From Phorcus lineatus (lineage: Eukaryota > Mollusca > Gastropoda > Trochida > Trochidae), in contig OV121094.1 in NCBI GenBank assembly GCA_921293015.1, forward strand, positions 3,648,764 to 3,712,763: DNA of 64,000 nucleotides, given 5' to 3'. The position numbers were made by a program, and so were the translations under genes. How positions within the stretch are numbered: the first letter of the stretch is position 1; each line of letters opens with the position of its first letter. Below, piece after piece: positions 48,369 to 60,295 of the stretch. The notes under the pieces were generated by a model. That model ran no database searches and was not told the DNA's origin. It saw nothing but the letters and a program-made list of their open reading frames with translations.

Positions 48369-48672
48369 GGAGCACGGTGGTGTAGTGGTTAGCGCGCTGG
48401 TTACGCCAATGACACGGGTTCGAATCCAGGTGGAGGCACCATAAATTTGTGACCTGGGCGTTACACTGTGTTGTGTCCTTGGGCAAGGCACTTCACTCAC
48501 ATTGCACCCATTCCATCCAGATGTACAGTTGGGTACCTGAATGGATGTACGGACGTATATGATCGCGCGAAGCGCTCTGTAGCTGCATCGAAAGTGCAAT
48601 TCCCTCAGGGTAATAATGTACATTGTACTGCCAGTGAGCAGTCCTGGATTGGATATTAGGCGTTAAAATTAT
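48369..48672 (+). mobile_element. tRNA-derived SINE, family C, near full-length
   Basis: The head has an A-box (TGGTGTAGTGGTTAGCGCG) and a B-box (CGGGTTCGAATCC). A central block, TTGTGTCCTTGGGCAAGGCA and CTTCACTCACATTGC, resembles a conserved SINE core found across metazoan SINE superfamilies (V- or Meta-like; I am not sure which). The tail ends TAGGCGTTAAAATTATC. It could pass for a tRNA gene by its boxes, but the 3' half shows it is a SINE. No target-site duplication was resolved. Confidence 0.75.
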
Positions 48673-50100
48673 CATTCATTGATTGACTGTTTTACCACAA
48701 AAAGGGGAATCCATCGTTATGTGAGACATTGCCCTTTTTTGTATAAACCGGCGTTTCAATTTGTAAATATTTAATAATAAAAAATAAGAGTTGGTTTAAA
48801 ACCTAATAATATGAAAGTTACTTTTCATAAAAACAGATTTCACACTAGGAATGCATTCCAAAAAGAAAGCCGTAGATACTTGATTTTGTTTCAAGGAAAC
48901 AACAAATCTCGTGTCTTTTCATAACAGCGAAACCAATTGAAATATGTTGCTCATTAATTTGAAAATAATGAATATAGCTTATATGTTCTTTCATTTGTGT
49001 CGGGTATAACGCTTATTGTTCATTTCAGCCATTCCTCATTTCATTCTTATCTAAAATGAATAATTTCTAAAATTCATCATCCAAAATAAGTAAGAAATCA
49101 AATTCGAATAAATGTAAATATATTGAGGTGACTTCCCCGATTAAATATCACAACGAACTGACTTAGCTTTCTTAAATCAAAACTGACTCGATACTATTTC
49201 CCAAACGACTTATCAGACTGGCTCGATTATATAACATATGACCCTCAACTGATTCGCTCTCAACTTTGTGGCGACAGTTGATCTCAAAACAAATGGACTT
49301 ATCGATATATATGGCTCCTTAAGTCTTGAATAACCCCAATCGTTACCTATATGTATATATGAGGCTTGTGACTATCACTGTATGTATGCAGTTGTCAACA
49401 GTATACACGCCCGCTTCACGCTATTCTTAACACCTTTAATTCCACTCATGATCGTAAAGAAAGGGACACTATCACCTGGAGACCGAGTAGAATATTGAAT
49501 CGAAGACATTACCCAAACCGTCAGTCGAACCTCTATAAGAAGAGCGTCTGTATATTACGCCTTGTTGGAGTCCTTTTGGTTAAAAAGTTAGCTACGCAAT
49601 TGTTATTGCAACCGGATACGATATAAGATCATGCATGAATGAGCTACTGTTAAAATGATAAGTCAGATTATTACATAGTTAGTGTCAGCAAATGCTAGGC
49701 ATTATGATGCACTATTCTTTCAAATTACACTAGCCAGTGACGGAATCAAAACATAACCAATTGCCCCCGCATGGCAAACTGGCGCCAGCCCGTATGACTG
49801 GCTTATTCAAGACTTGCAGCATTTCCTCAACTTTTCCTGTTGCCCTCAAGGCTACTGCGACGGATGTCTACTGTCCAATAAGAAATCGTATAAGAACTGA
49901 AATTTTCGCCGAAGAGGGTGCTGCATTAATACCCCAAATTCAGGCGCTTAGAAGAAAGATTTAGACTAAGGAGTGTCGGAAACTGGCGCGAATTGATGCT
50001 TTGAGAGGAAGTTGAGAAAACAACTGTGTTTTCCTGCCAGTCACATTCCTCCAGTCTTTCAGGCCTGAAATCCAGTCCTCTGTACACGTAGTATACTACA
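48673..50100. other. no supported gene
   Basis: AT-rich to about 49700, then GC-richer. At 49737-49964 the plus frame and an overlapping minus frame (ending LPCGGNWLCFDSVTG) both look protein-like, but neither was recognised. Confidence 0.35.
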
Positions 50101-50167
50101 GTTAGACATCTTTGTCGGCAAAATGGGATCCAGGCATATTCAGCCTGCAGGCATTATTTGATGTCAC

Positions 50168-50383
50168 CTGTAGCCGACTATCCAACATGAAGGTGAGGTT
50201 CGACATGAAAGTGTCCTTGGCTAATCCCTGGGACTGGGCTGTCTGTGACACAGGTATAAGGTAGCTCACGTAAATAAACATAGCTGTCACGAGATTTACT
50301 GTCATTCCTGTGTCTGGAGCCGATATTCGCTCGTGAAAATCTGTTGACTTTTCTTCAAGTACCACTTCAACGCTTTGTTTCAT
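50168..50383 (-). CDS. candidate first coding exon of an unrecognised gene
   Basis: The ATG at 50383 opens 72 codons up to CTACAG|GTGACA (phase 0). If read through, the frame stops at 50102. The sequence begins MKQSVEVVLEEKSTDFHERI, and a second methionine (residue 27) starts a hydrophobic stretch, VNLVTAMFIYVSYLIPV, that could be a signal peptide or membrane segment. An NRF1-like GCGCGCATGCGCAG lies 31 bases upstream of the ATG, and the region is GC-richer than its surroundings. I recognise no family. The sequence on the left (49737-49964) has coding-like frames on both strands and could be the next exon or an old element. Could also be noncoding. Confidence 0.3.
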
Positions 50384-50413
50384 TCATCGTCTGATAAGAC
50401 TCCAGACGCTTAG

Positions 50414-50427
50414 GCGCGCATGCGCAG
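50414..50427. promoter_or_regulatory. NRF1-like palindromic site
   Basis: GCGCGCATGCGCAG matches the NRF1 consensus (TGCGCATGCGCA) at nearly every position. It lies 31 bases upstream of the candidate start codon at 50383. Such sites mark CpG-type promoters. Confidence 0.45.
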
Positions 50428-50859
50428 TATGATCTCTTTAACGATGCAGCGAAGGATCTAATGGCGCTTATTGGAAGATTATAAAGATATTACGGGTAGA
50501 TTCGAACCTGTCACAACAAGGTCACATCTAGCATTTCAGTTGTTGATAAATTTGCACTGATCCAGCAGCGAAACAAACATGCGGATGAAAATGATGACAT
50601 TTTAACCAGAACATGATTAATCTTTGCTTGCAGAACAGATTGAAGTCGAAAGACTTTTTAGGGACGATAACAACTGAAACAGGATGAGTTTGGGAATAAA
50701 GGGCCAAAGGTGGAAATGGAATCCTTGAAAGAAGGAGGCAAATATCTGGTAGCATTAATTAAAGAGGACATGATGGAAAATAACGAGCAGATTAGTATAC
50801 GAAGTGGCCGAACAATACTGAGCCGTTCTCTACAATGTACAGGGCATTAGTCAAGAGTA

Positions 50860-51106
50860 TCTCACTTAACTTCTACTAGTATTGTTTCAGGGAGAAAGCC
50901 CGCAAACCATTGTGGGTAAGCATTGCGATGAAACCTGCGAGCATCGACTGGAACTGGCGAATCATGGCTGGTACTGGGCTGAAATTCAGTGAAGCATTGC
51001 ATCCAAACCTTACTGCGTGTAGGACAGTTCTCTAGTGCACAAAAAGTTGGCAAGCCCCGGTCGGGATTCAAACCCCGCACCTATTAATCCGAAGCCGAAT
51101 GCGGGG
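50860..51106 (-). mobile_element. SINE family A, diverged copy
   Basis: Follows the same order as the full-length copy at 10616: CTCACTTAACTTCTACTAGT, GGGAGAAAGCCCGCAAACCA, GAAACCTGCGAGCATCGACTG, GCGTGTAGGACAGTTCTC, and at the right a tRNA-like head with a degraded A-box. The hairpin tail is missing. Confidence 0.7.
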
Positions 51107-51907
51107 TTGTAGTTGTTAAAACTCAGTGCTATCGGAACTCTATCATGTTAAGGTGCAATAAATAAAACTTTTTCCCATTTTCAATTACTCTCTAACATCA
51201 CTGGTGATGCGATGACTTCATTAGCCGTGTAAGCAATAACAGTTAAAGTGCGTCTCTCGATATGACAATATGACATTAACGGGAAGATTTGATTACCCAA
51301 GTCGTGGAAGTATCTTATTTGTCTCATTCAATAGGAAACACTAATTGCGTTTTTGAATAAATAACCCAGTGAAAATAAATTCAATAAATTATTAAAGCTG
51401 GTCCTTGAATTAAATCTCTTTATATAAATACATATCATTCACATCCACCCTTCTCCATTGAATGTAATATAGCTCACTTTACCTTGCCCGAGGATATTCA
51501 AGACTTGTAGGACAGGTGCACCGATTACCTGAGGGATTACGTTATTAAATCATTCGATAAATAACACCTGTAGAATAAAACAATAAAAATATGTCATTTT
51601 CTCTTTTAAAGTTATGAAAAATTATCACATTTTTGTCCCCTGTGGGAAGCAGGTATTTATTTATATGATAATAAATCATTCATAATTTATCCAACAATTC
51701 CGTGTACTCATTCATTCGTTGATGATAGTCATTCTTAACTTTGATAAGTATGTCGTTAGTGGCTATAGATTTTAAGGATCTTTCGTTTTATTGTTAAACA
51801 TATTTCTAATCCGTTCAGTAAAGAAACAGACCAGTTATCAATCACATCACTTTATTCTAGAAAAGGTTACAAAGATATAGTCTTTCTTCATACAAAAATT
51901 GAAATTG
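51107..51907. other. AT-rich, no feature seen
   Basis: No exon, RNA gene or repeat was recognised. Confidence 0.45.
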
Positions 51908-51909
51908 TA

Positions 51910-53366
51910 AACTCTTCAAAAAAAGAAACTTGACACTGACTTTCAAAGTTCAATATAAAGACCACAGATGCAAGTTAAACATTGAAATGATAACTAAAAC
52001 GCTGTTTGAAGAACTCTGTTCAGTAAATTTTATTCAGAATAAGCATGACCTTGAAATGCACAGGTGCACAAGTGTTTCAACATCACAGGGGTGCACAAAT
52101 GTCAGTATCGGGTATGGCCACCATTGGCATTGATTATTGCTTGGCACCGAAGACCCATGGATGCAATCAAGTTGTCAATCACAGCTTGTGGAATGTTCTG
52201 CCATTCGTGCTGAAGTGCTGCAAGAAGTCCTGGAAGTGTTTGGGGTGGTGGATTCCTACTGCGCACGCGTCGTCCCAGGTCATCCCAGAGATGCTCAATT
52301 GGTGACAAATCTGGTGACCTGGGTGGCCATGGCAATGTCTGGACATTGTTACGCTGTAAAATGTCTTCACAAACACGTGCAACATGTGGTCGAGCATTGT
52401 CCTGCTGAAAGAGACCACCATGGACGTTGACGTGAGGAATAACGTAAGGCTGTAGGAGCCAGTCCCTATACCGTGCTCATGTGAGGTTACCCACAACATG
52501 CACAAGGGGTGTACTAACACCGTGACGAGTCCCGGCCCACTCCATGACACTCCCATCTCCAAATGGGACAACCTCCTGAACACAGTTGGCAGCATAACGT
52601 TCTCAACGACGTCGGTATACACGTGCTCGTCCATCACTTCGTCGAAGCAGAAAACGAGACAGTGAAGAGAACGGTTCCCCACCTTGCACGTGCCCATCTC
52701 ATCCTCTGTTGACACCACTGGAGACGTTCCGCCAGATGACGGTGCGTTAAAACGGGACGTCGAACCGGTCATCATGGGAAAAGTCCAGCCTCTCTCAGCC
52801 TGTTGCGTACCGGAAATTCGACGCAGGCCTGGTATCTGCGTTGTTGTTGACGTTGCTGTCCTGGTGCGTTCCCGAAGGTAGAGCAGTCGGATGTACCGAT
52901 CTTGGGCCCGAGTAGTCACCTTTGGTCTGCCTGACCTTGGCCTATCACCAACGCTGTTTCGGGGGTTGAAACGGGTTCACAATGAAGAGATGGTCTGTCT
53001 GGACACGCCAAAGTGTCTCGCTGCGTCGCTCCTGCTTGCAGTCTGCCAATAGCGTTGTTGCGTTGCGCTCTGTTCAGTCTTGGCATTCTTCAGGTCGCTG
53101 TACCGATGTTGTGTAGTCTGAATGAACAGCGGCTGATATGGCTTTGTATACCCCTAAACCAGACGTGTCTGCATGTAAACCTTCATGATCCCATGCTGCA
53201 CGTGCTTTGGCAGAAAATGCATTTGGACGAATCGCTCGTTTTCGTCCCTGAACACAACTTTTGAGCAAGCCTTTCTTTAAATCACAGGTATGGATCATGA
53301 AAAAGATTAACCCGTTTCGAAAAAATCGATTTCGCATGAATGTCAAGTTTCTTTTTTTGAAGAGTT
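51910..53366 (-). mobile_element. Tc1-like DNA transposon with perfect 26-bp terminal inverted repeats
   Basis: The ends AACTCTTCAAAAAAAG... (51910-51935) and their exact reverse complement (53341-53366) are each flanked by TA, the target duplicated by Tc1/mariner elements. The element is 1457 bp, the usual size for Tc1. It carries one transposase on the minus strand, now broken. The perfect ends mean it could still be mobilised by a transposase made elsewhere. Confidence 0.92.
52102..53086 (-). pseudogene. Tc1-like transposase (DD34E), inactivated
   Basis: A cut-and-paste transposase of about 330 residues. The ATG at 53086 starts MPRLNRAQRNNAIGRLQAGA, the DNA-binding helix-turn-helix region. 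A one-base frameshift follows at once, with the family pattern DAARHFGVSRQTIS continuing in another frame, and then a TGA in place of Trp. Further shifts lie in the middle. The C-terminal frame is intact from about 52477 to 52102, apart from a TGA at its start. It contains QQDNARPHVA and SPDLSPIEHLWD; the Asp and Glu are separated by exactly 34 residues (DD34E). The 246-codon open frame on the same strand is mostly a shifted reading of this gene. No active protein is expected. Confidence 0.9.
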
Positions 53367-53368
53367 TA

Positions 53369-54503
53369 TATACAAAACATACCTCTTTAAAAATGCTCAT
53401 TCTCAATCTCATTGAAGCATGTCCTTTCTTCACAATTGTTAGTAGAAATGAATTTGTGAAGAATTGATAATGCCACTTTGTATCTAGAAAATTTCATTTA
53501 TACACTAAGGTGCATATCTCAGAATGAATGAGATGATTGACTCTCTTAGGAAATAGATTGACATAAGATAATGATATTTGAAGATATAAAATACGTGCTA
53601 CCCCTTTAACGTAAACAATTTTAGAATTCGTCAGGGGTTAGTTCACTGCTCCCTGTCTCATCAGCTTGTAATTCACACAGTGATTCATCTAGTGTGAATA
53701 CCTATTCTACTTTATGGTAATTACAGCATTGGGTAATAAATGTAAGGTAGTTGTCAGGCATCGATCACGGTAGGCGGAAGCAGCGACTGGGACTGCTTCA
53801 TCACCTTTATGAGCTAACGGTCTTTATCGTATGCCTATTGATCATTACAAGGTTATAAAAGACATATTGTTTAGAACAGGTAATTCAATATATATTGAAT
53901 TTCATGATGATGTAATTTTGCATTTCAGCATTTTAGTACAATTTTATTGAAATAGTATACATTTATTATATATATAGAATATATATATTTGTACGAAGGG
54001 CTTTTTGAAAAGATGTCGTATCATTTTCATGAATTTCCAGTTATGCTTCCTGCAACGGTATGATCCTCAAATGCATTGAACAAGATTCTTTGCTTCTTCT
54101 CGTGATTATTTCACTGCTTCAAGAAAGCATCGACCACACCCTCCTGCTACTCTTTTCATTTGAGAAATGGTTCTGTGGAGCTCTTTGATTTATCATTACC
54201 TCTTGATTAAGACGTTTGAGGAGTAACTTAATGCATCATTGTGATGTTTGATATAATGTCAATTTAATCAATGTAAGAAATTACCGAAAAACAACAATGA
54301 TAGCGCAGCAAATGCAAGGGCATCAGAACAGATGACGTCTTTTGTTTTTCCTAGGTATGCCGAGATTTTGGTCAAATGTCGATATGACTATTACTAGAGT
54401 GGCCATCATTAGCGTTCGCTCCTGTCACACACACCTGTAAATCAAATGATTCGTGAAGGACCAGGGGATCTTTCTCAACTTATTCAGAGCAGCAGTTTAA
54501 CGT
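53369..54503. other. no supported gene; short R1-like fragment
   Basis: A piece at about 53525-53615 (GATTGACTCTCTTAGG, GTGCTACCCCTTTAACG) resembles parts of repeat family R1. The rest is AT-rich and featureless. Confidence 0.4.
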
Positions 54504-54767
54504 TCATCGGCATTTGCTAAAATTGGTAACACATTTTACAACCTCCTTTGAATCCCAGAAGTGTTCGATTGGGTTCAGGTCAAAACCAGGGTAGATTACA
54601 GATCGCGCGTTAGTGTAGGAAGACCATGTTAGGTCTAGCAACATAGGGAGAGTATTACTCTGTTTGAAAATGTGTTGAAAATGTTGTGAAAAACATTGAA
54701 CAACATGGGGTCTTATCGTTTGGTCGATACACGTCTGAGAAGTGACGCTGTACTCGGTTTCAATCAA
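54504..54767 (-). pseudogene. second Tc1/mariner-like transposase relic
   Basis: The minus-strand frame contains IRPHVVQCFSQHF (compare NARPHVA...) and FDLNPIEHFWD, the C-terminal signature around the third catalytic residue of Tc1 transposases. The spacing between them is longer than normal and the intervening sequence is degraded. No terminal inverted repeats were found. It is unrelated at the base level to the element at 51910. Confidence 0.6.
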
Positions 54768-57442
54768 ATCCCTTCCCAGATCATGACGCTAGGCGCAAAC
54801 AAATTTATCCTTTTTGAAAACGTTTCTGTAGTGAAGCGATCACCCTGACACCACCTAAACAGAATAGTACATCTTCATGAAAAACCACGTGGGCGAAAAC
54901 TGCAATAAAGTTATAATCATCATTATTTTAAAATAATAACTATTATTGCAATTAGAACCGATTAGTATACTTAAAGAGCTGGGTGGTAGCGTTTTAGTTC
55001 AATGAAACGTTTTTCATAACTCAAACAACTTCCCCTTAACTTTTCATAGAATTAAATGCAAGTATTTCAAAACAATCATATGCAACATAATGGTACGCAT
55101 AGTAGATATGTAGGTAACGAGTGTGTACTAAATCACTTTCTGTAATCAATACTTCATTAATCACATTGATTCCCTAAAAATACGATTCTTTTGAAAGCAA
55201 ATGAACCTTGTTGTTTAAGTTTATAATGCATAATGAATAAAAACGTTTTAGGGATTTAAAAATTGCATTTATTCACGTGGGCTTGAATGTAAGAATGGAC
55301 CTAAGACCCATCACGCTATAATTTTTCAGTACACACAATAGAACTTGTTTCGACCCTACAGACTATATTTGCCGTAGCATTTATTCGCCTGATTCTTTTC
55401 CGGAAACGACAAATCAAGAAGACAACCGGTTCCACCAACATCAACCTATTTGATAAATGTGGTTATTAACCCCTACAAGTGTTATGAAATCCTTAACAAT
55501 CACACCTGAATGACATGATGAGGGTTAATATCTCACTATACGAAGTTATGATCATCATTGGTTGACGTTTATTATCGGTCTGCCTACCTGTCCTGCAAAT
55601 GACGTGACACCATACCAAGGTGACAGTTGCTGGCGCCGTTCTAAATATCTCACTTGCATTATTGCCTTGACAGCATGTGTGTGTCATTTTCGATACATCA
55701 TTTTGTACATCTAGAAGACTAACAGGAAGGCTCTGAAGAATTAATTCTAACGAAATGATTAAGGAAATAGGAATAAATTGGAAAAATGCATCAAAGAAAA
55801 TAGATTTCCATCTAAATCTTGCTTTTGCAGTGGTCATGTTTCGGACTATGGTGAATTAAAAGTTGAAATATAATATACAACAGTGAGTGGGTTAGACTTA
55901 ACAGCTAGGTAATCATAAAAGTTTACAACATTATCAACAACGACAATTATGTCCAATTGAAATTTAGTGCGTGTCAATGTTTCTAACGACAGTTGGTTTG
56001 ATTCATTGATGCTATCCGTCTTTGTTTGTGAGCAGGGTGGCGTTTTTTCGTGAAAGAATTCAAAGATTATGTTAGAAATGATCGATCTTATTTTCACCAG
56101 GAAGCAGTCACAGTAAGGTTTACCATAAAACCATTCAAGCAGTATCCAGGTCGTGAATTGATTAAAAGGCTCAATCTAATGCAACGAGTAAACAATTCTT
56201 CATGTTATGCAGTTCATAAACTTAGTGTTATAAGTTATTACCTGAAAGAAAGCTACGATATGTTTTTGTGTAAAGATTACTGGGTTTTTTTACCAAGGCA
56301 ATCAAGTTAGAATTTAACTGACTTAAGCACCACAAAAATAGTCTGACTTCATTCGCTCTTTACAATGTAAGTGCAAGCAATGTAGATATAGTCAATAATG
56401 TTGCCGATAATCTTTGCGCGGATCATATTTTCACAACCAATAGTTGTAACCATACAGGCAGTTGTAAAAATCATTTGAGGTTTTTTTTAAGTTCAACGTG
56501 TTCGTGTACATTTTTCAGTATACTTTTTTTAATAACATGAACGTTACCAGTGTTGATTTTACACCTCTTAGGTAAAATTACCATTTGGCTTCTAGTCACT
56601 AAATATATCAAATTATGAGATTTTTTATTTCTGATTAAATTCTGTATCTTCCTTACGACATCCATCTGTGTAAACAATGATGTCTCAGACTACTGTCGTG
56701 TGGAATTTGGCAAGTAGATGTAATGTTTCTCAAACAAGCATTTCCCACATCAACTGTCACCGATCCCATATACTGGGACTTTTGAATCTTTCACCCTCAT
56801 TTCTGAACGCATCTTATCTTCAAGTAAATAAGTCCATTATATTTCAAGGACTAGCAGCAGAGGGTATTTGCACTTCACTAAAACATAACCCGGTTAAGCT
56901 TAAAAAGCGCAGTAACTTGGTCTTTATTTGGGTATAATATTGTTTCAAGGGAGGTGTGTCTTCTATTTCATGAATAGAGACCACACGAATAAAGATTCAG
57001 AAGGATTTACTCGGCAGTTGTCGTCTCAATTAAGGAGCGGTGCATATGATAAGTGGGAAACATGTTATCATAACGGATTATCCAAATAGCCTCTATACAA
57101 TGGCTTTAACGGAGGTCCCTAGTGAAGTACTCGGGAAGATGATACACGACCTCCGTGTGAAGTTTGGACCATTGGCGTCTCAGAGTGAAAGTTTTTATGA
57201 CATATGCAAGAACTCCTTAAGGTGTAGAGCGATATTTAAACAGAATCTTAGTAAAGTTGTGAGTTATTTGGGATGCAAGACAGTTTTAACCCACATAAAC
57301 TTGCTAACACAAGTTTGATCATTCGACCAAGAACACCGTCGCAGTTTTACTGTTGTCCTATACGATCTTTCTAAAATGTTTTTTGTAATAAACACAATAA
57401 AAAGAATCAAATCGCATATACATATGCATACCGAAAGTTTGT
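54768..57442. other. AT-rich, no supported gene
   Basis: Several open frames of 80-115 codons occur on both strands (for example 55493-55837, 56677-56937, 57040-57318). None shows a recognised motif or a splice context. Confidence 0.4.
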
Positions 57443-57455
57443 TCATTTGCCACTG

Positions 57456-57514
57456 TCGCCGCTAATGGCTGAAATAATATCCAAGCGGCGTTAAACAATA
57501 ACTCACTCACTCAC
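57456..57514 (+). mobile_element. 59-bp hairpin mini-retroposon with target-site duplication
   Basis: The insert starts TCGCCGCTAATGGCTGAAAT and ends with AATAACTCACTCACTCAC. It is flanked by TCATTTGCCACTG (57443-57455) and TCATTGGCCACTG (57515-57527), 13-bp repeats with one mismatch. The stem CGCCGCT/AGCGGCG is conserved. It is the same unit as at 22501-22550, in the opposite orientation and with a longer ACTC tail. Confidence 0.78.
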
Positions 57515-57527
57515 TCATTGGCCACTG

Positions 57528-59694
57528 ATTTGTAGTTCAAGTGTAATGCAATTTGAGTTTAGTTTGGACGTCGATGAAATAACTTAAGCAAAACTAACAA
57601 AGGGTTACCCTTTGTCCATGTGTGAAATAGACATTCTTACACTTATTTAGGGATGATCTGGTCTCTCGTGCAAACATCCGAATTTTGGCATGTTGAAATA
57701 GACATATTTTAGAACTTTTGATTTAAATTTAGAATAAAATGTTCAATATCGACTCGGTAAGAATAAAATCAGGACAACCACATGGACATAGTGCAAAGGA
57801 AAAAACATGAGTAAGTGGTAAAGCAGTTGATAAATTATATAGGATTTTGTAAAGGAAATTAAAAAGTAATGTTTTCAAAATTTTGACCCCTGGTCACTTC
57901 AATGACCAGCTAAAACTGTACGGTTAATTGTGAGGTATGATAAATATTTGCCTTGCAGAAGCATGGATCTGCACGTCTGTATTGAAAATTCAACATTGTA
58001 CGTTTCTTATTTGCAATGCTACGATATCTAAAAGGCATCCCAAAATACATAATATTTCCTCAAGTATACCCAGGTATGTGAAGAAACTTTTGGTATGCAG
58101 CTGCAGAGATCGTCAAGGTATTGAAACAACAGAGTGAGATATAGTTGTTAGATATTGTCAATCAGACAATAAATTTCTTTAGGCTCTATTACCTGGCACT
58201 TTCACACCACGTTGTACCAAGAGCAAGAACAACTCCGCTAATTTTAACATCTCCCATGTATGTAAGAAAATAATTCAAAGTTTATCAAACTGAAATTATC
58301 TAACACTTGATACAGTCAAAACCTCAGGTTCTTAAATTCGTTTGTTAAAATGTGTGTTGATATTTGAATAGATATTCCGGGTAAACAATACAAAATAATC
58401 ACAAGCCCAAAAGATTGTCATCTGATATTGCCTTTTTGGCAAGTCCTAATTTTTTGCTTTACTCCATGGAGTATGACTCCCTTATATAATATAAAGAAAT
58501 ATTCATGCTGTGTACATTTGCTTATGCGCCATTTTAACGATAACGTATCGATGTTATAAACAATCATTAAAAATATATTCAAGTAGATACATGTAGTAAA
58601 GTAAACATGGACTGGGGAACTATAGGTACAGGTATGCCTCGTTAACCATGTAAGTGATCCTAATATTGTTTTCATGTACCTACGGGCCAATTCAAGCTTA
58701 CCATTTGGTGAAAAATTCATATCTATATTTGTAAACCATAATTTCTTAAATGAAATGTCAGTTTTACCATATTTTCTCTTCATGAAGGTAAAACATGCCC
58801 TAACGATTGACATTATGGCTGACGTTGTCTGAAATGATTGATCCTCTTTAAAACTGAAAACCATGTGAAGTAAGTGTGTCTCAGGTTTTTTGGAAGTTGA
58901 CGGTCAAAAATTTTGAGGTCAAAGCGGAAGCCTTGAAGACCTCTCTGTTGACTCGGCAATCCTTGATATTCACAATTACTAAATGCCAATATACAATAAA
59001 ATTGCTGAACGAAGATCATTTTCTAATCGCGAGATAAACAATGACCGTAGATGATCAGTATGCTCCGCAAGAGCAAAGCATTTTGTGATTGAAATGTCGA
59101 CTTAGTAGAAGCTAAAAGTTAATCATTCACTATTTCAATATCCTCGAACTCCTTGGCATGACTAATACTGCTGTTCTTAGATCTCATGTATGTTGTGGTG
59201 GTGGTTGTAATGTTTGCATCTTAGATTTTATATGAAGTAGAATTCGGAGCTCGACGTTTGGAGATTAGGTGGCTAACGAATACACATTGTTTTTGTCGAG
59301 AAGAAAAGTTCTGTTTTTTTACTCAAAACCTCGAAATGATTCTTGCACATGTACACTGCACCCACAATACACCACTTCTAACAATAAACAAGAAAACATC
59401 ATCCCCATCTTGTAAGGTTTGATTCGATGATTCCAAGCATGTTGTAGAGGTCAATCTTTTGACGTCTTCACGTCAAACCTGTGTGGGAGGATACTTTAAG
59501 TTGCTTTTTAATTCACATCACAGTTTGAAATAGCTGCATCCTTTGTCCCGCTGATCGCACGCCTACAGGCCCGCGTTAGTCGCTGATCCTTGGTACTGTA
59601 GAGAAGACGTCAGCGAGTCTTCACCAGGTGTCGTCTCCAGCAGCTCCATAGGTGTACGCCTTGCTCTCAGCTTACCTGCATAAAGCAGGGGATT
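57528..59694. other. no supported gene
   Basis: A 148-codon minus frame at 58418-58864 and a 92-codon minus frame at 59563-59841 (ending LRARRTPMELLETTPGEDSL...) are open but unrecognised. The latter overlaps a GC-richer patch with a GTAAGC donor-like site and may be worth checking. Confidence 0.35.
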
Positions 59695-60295
59695 GGAGTG
59701 TGATGTGTTTGACCTGTGGAGTGATACGTCATGCATTTTGAGTGATGCATGTTGCATTTTGAGTGTTGGGGGATGTTTGATGTTGAGTAATGCCTGTCGT
59801 GAGTTGCGTGATGAATTATGTGAATACTGATGCTTGGTCAAATGTTTGGCATGTTCCGCTCACGTGATTCATGATGTGTAATACATGATGGTGTGTGACA
59901 TATAACGCCTGTTCTGTAATTTTTTGTGTGATTTATAGTGCGTGATGAAAATGATGTGAACTATGTGATGCATGATGCGTAATGCATGATGGTGTGTGAC
60001 ATATAACGCCTCATCTGTAATTTTTGGTGTGATATATAGTGCGTGATGAAACTCATATGCATCACACATAAAAGACATATTAATCACACAGTGATTTACC
60101 TATTTCACATCATGCATTACCTATTTCACGTCCAGCACCAAACATTTCACATCATATTCACATATTTCACCTTAAGTTTTACATATTTCATATCGTACAT
60201 CACATATTTCACATCATACTTCACCTATTATTTCATATCATACATCACCTGTTTCACATCATGCATCACCTACTTCACATCATGTATTATAAATG
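59695..60295. repeat. GATG/CATC minisatellite array with strand switch
   Basis: The left part (59695-60055) is built from GTGATGCATGATG-type units. It includes two 78-bp copies, at 59873-59950 and 59974-60051, that match at about nine bases in ten. From about 60060 the complementary motif takes over (CATCATGCATTACC, CATATTTCACATCATACATC), so the array reverses orientation. Confidence 0.75.

Noticed and set aside
48369-48445. Genuine tRNA gene on the plus strand
   Set aside because: Head of a SINE with a conserved core and tail; no closed cloverleaf.
52179-52919. 246-codon minus-strand frame as a gene
   Set aside because: Mostly a shifted frame of the Tc1 transposase; the true frame, with the DD34E residues, lies beside it.
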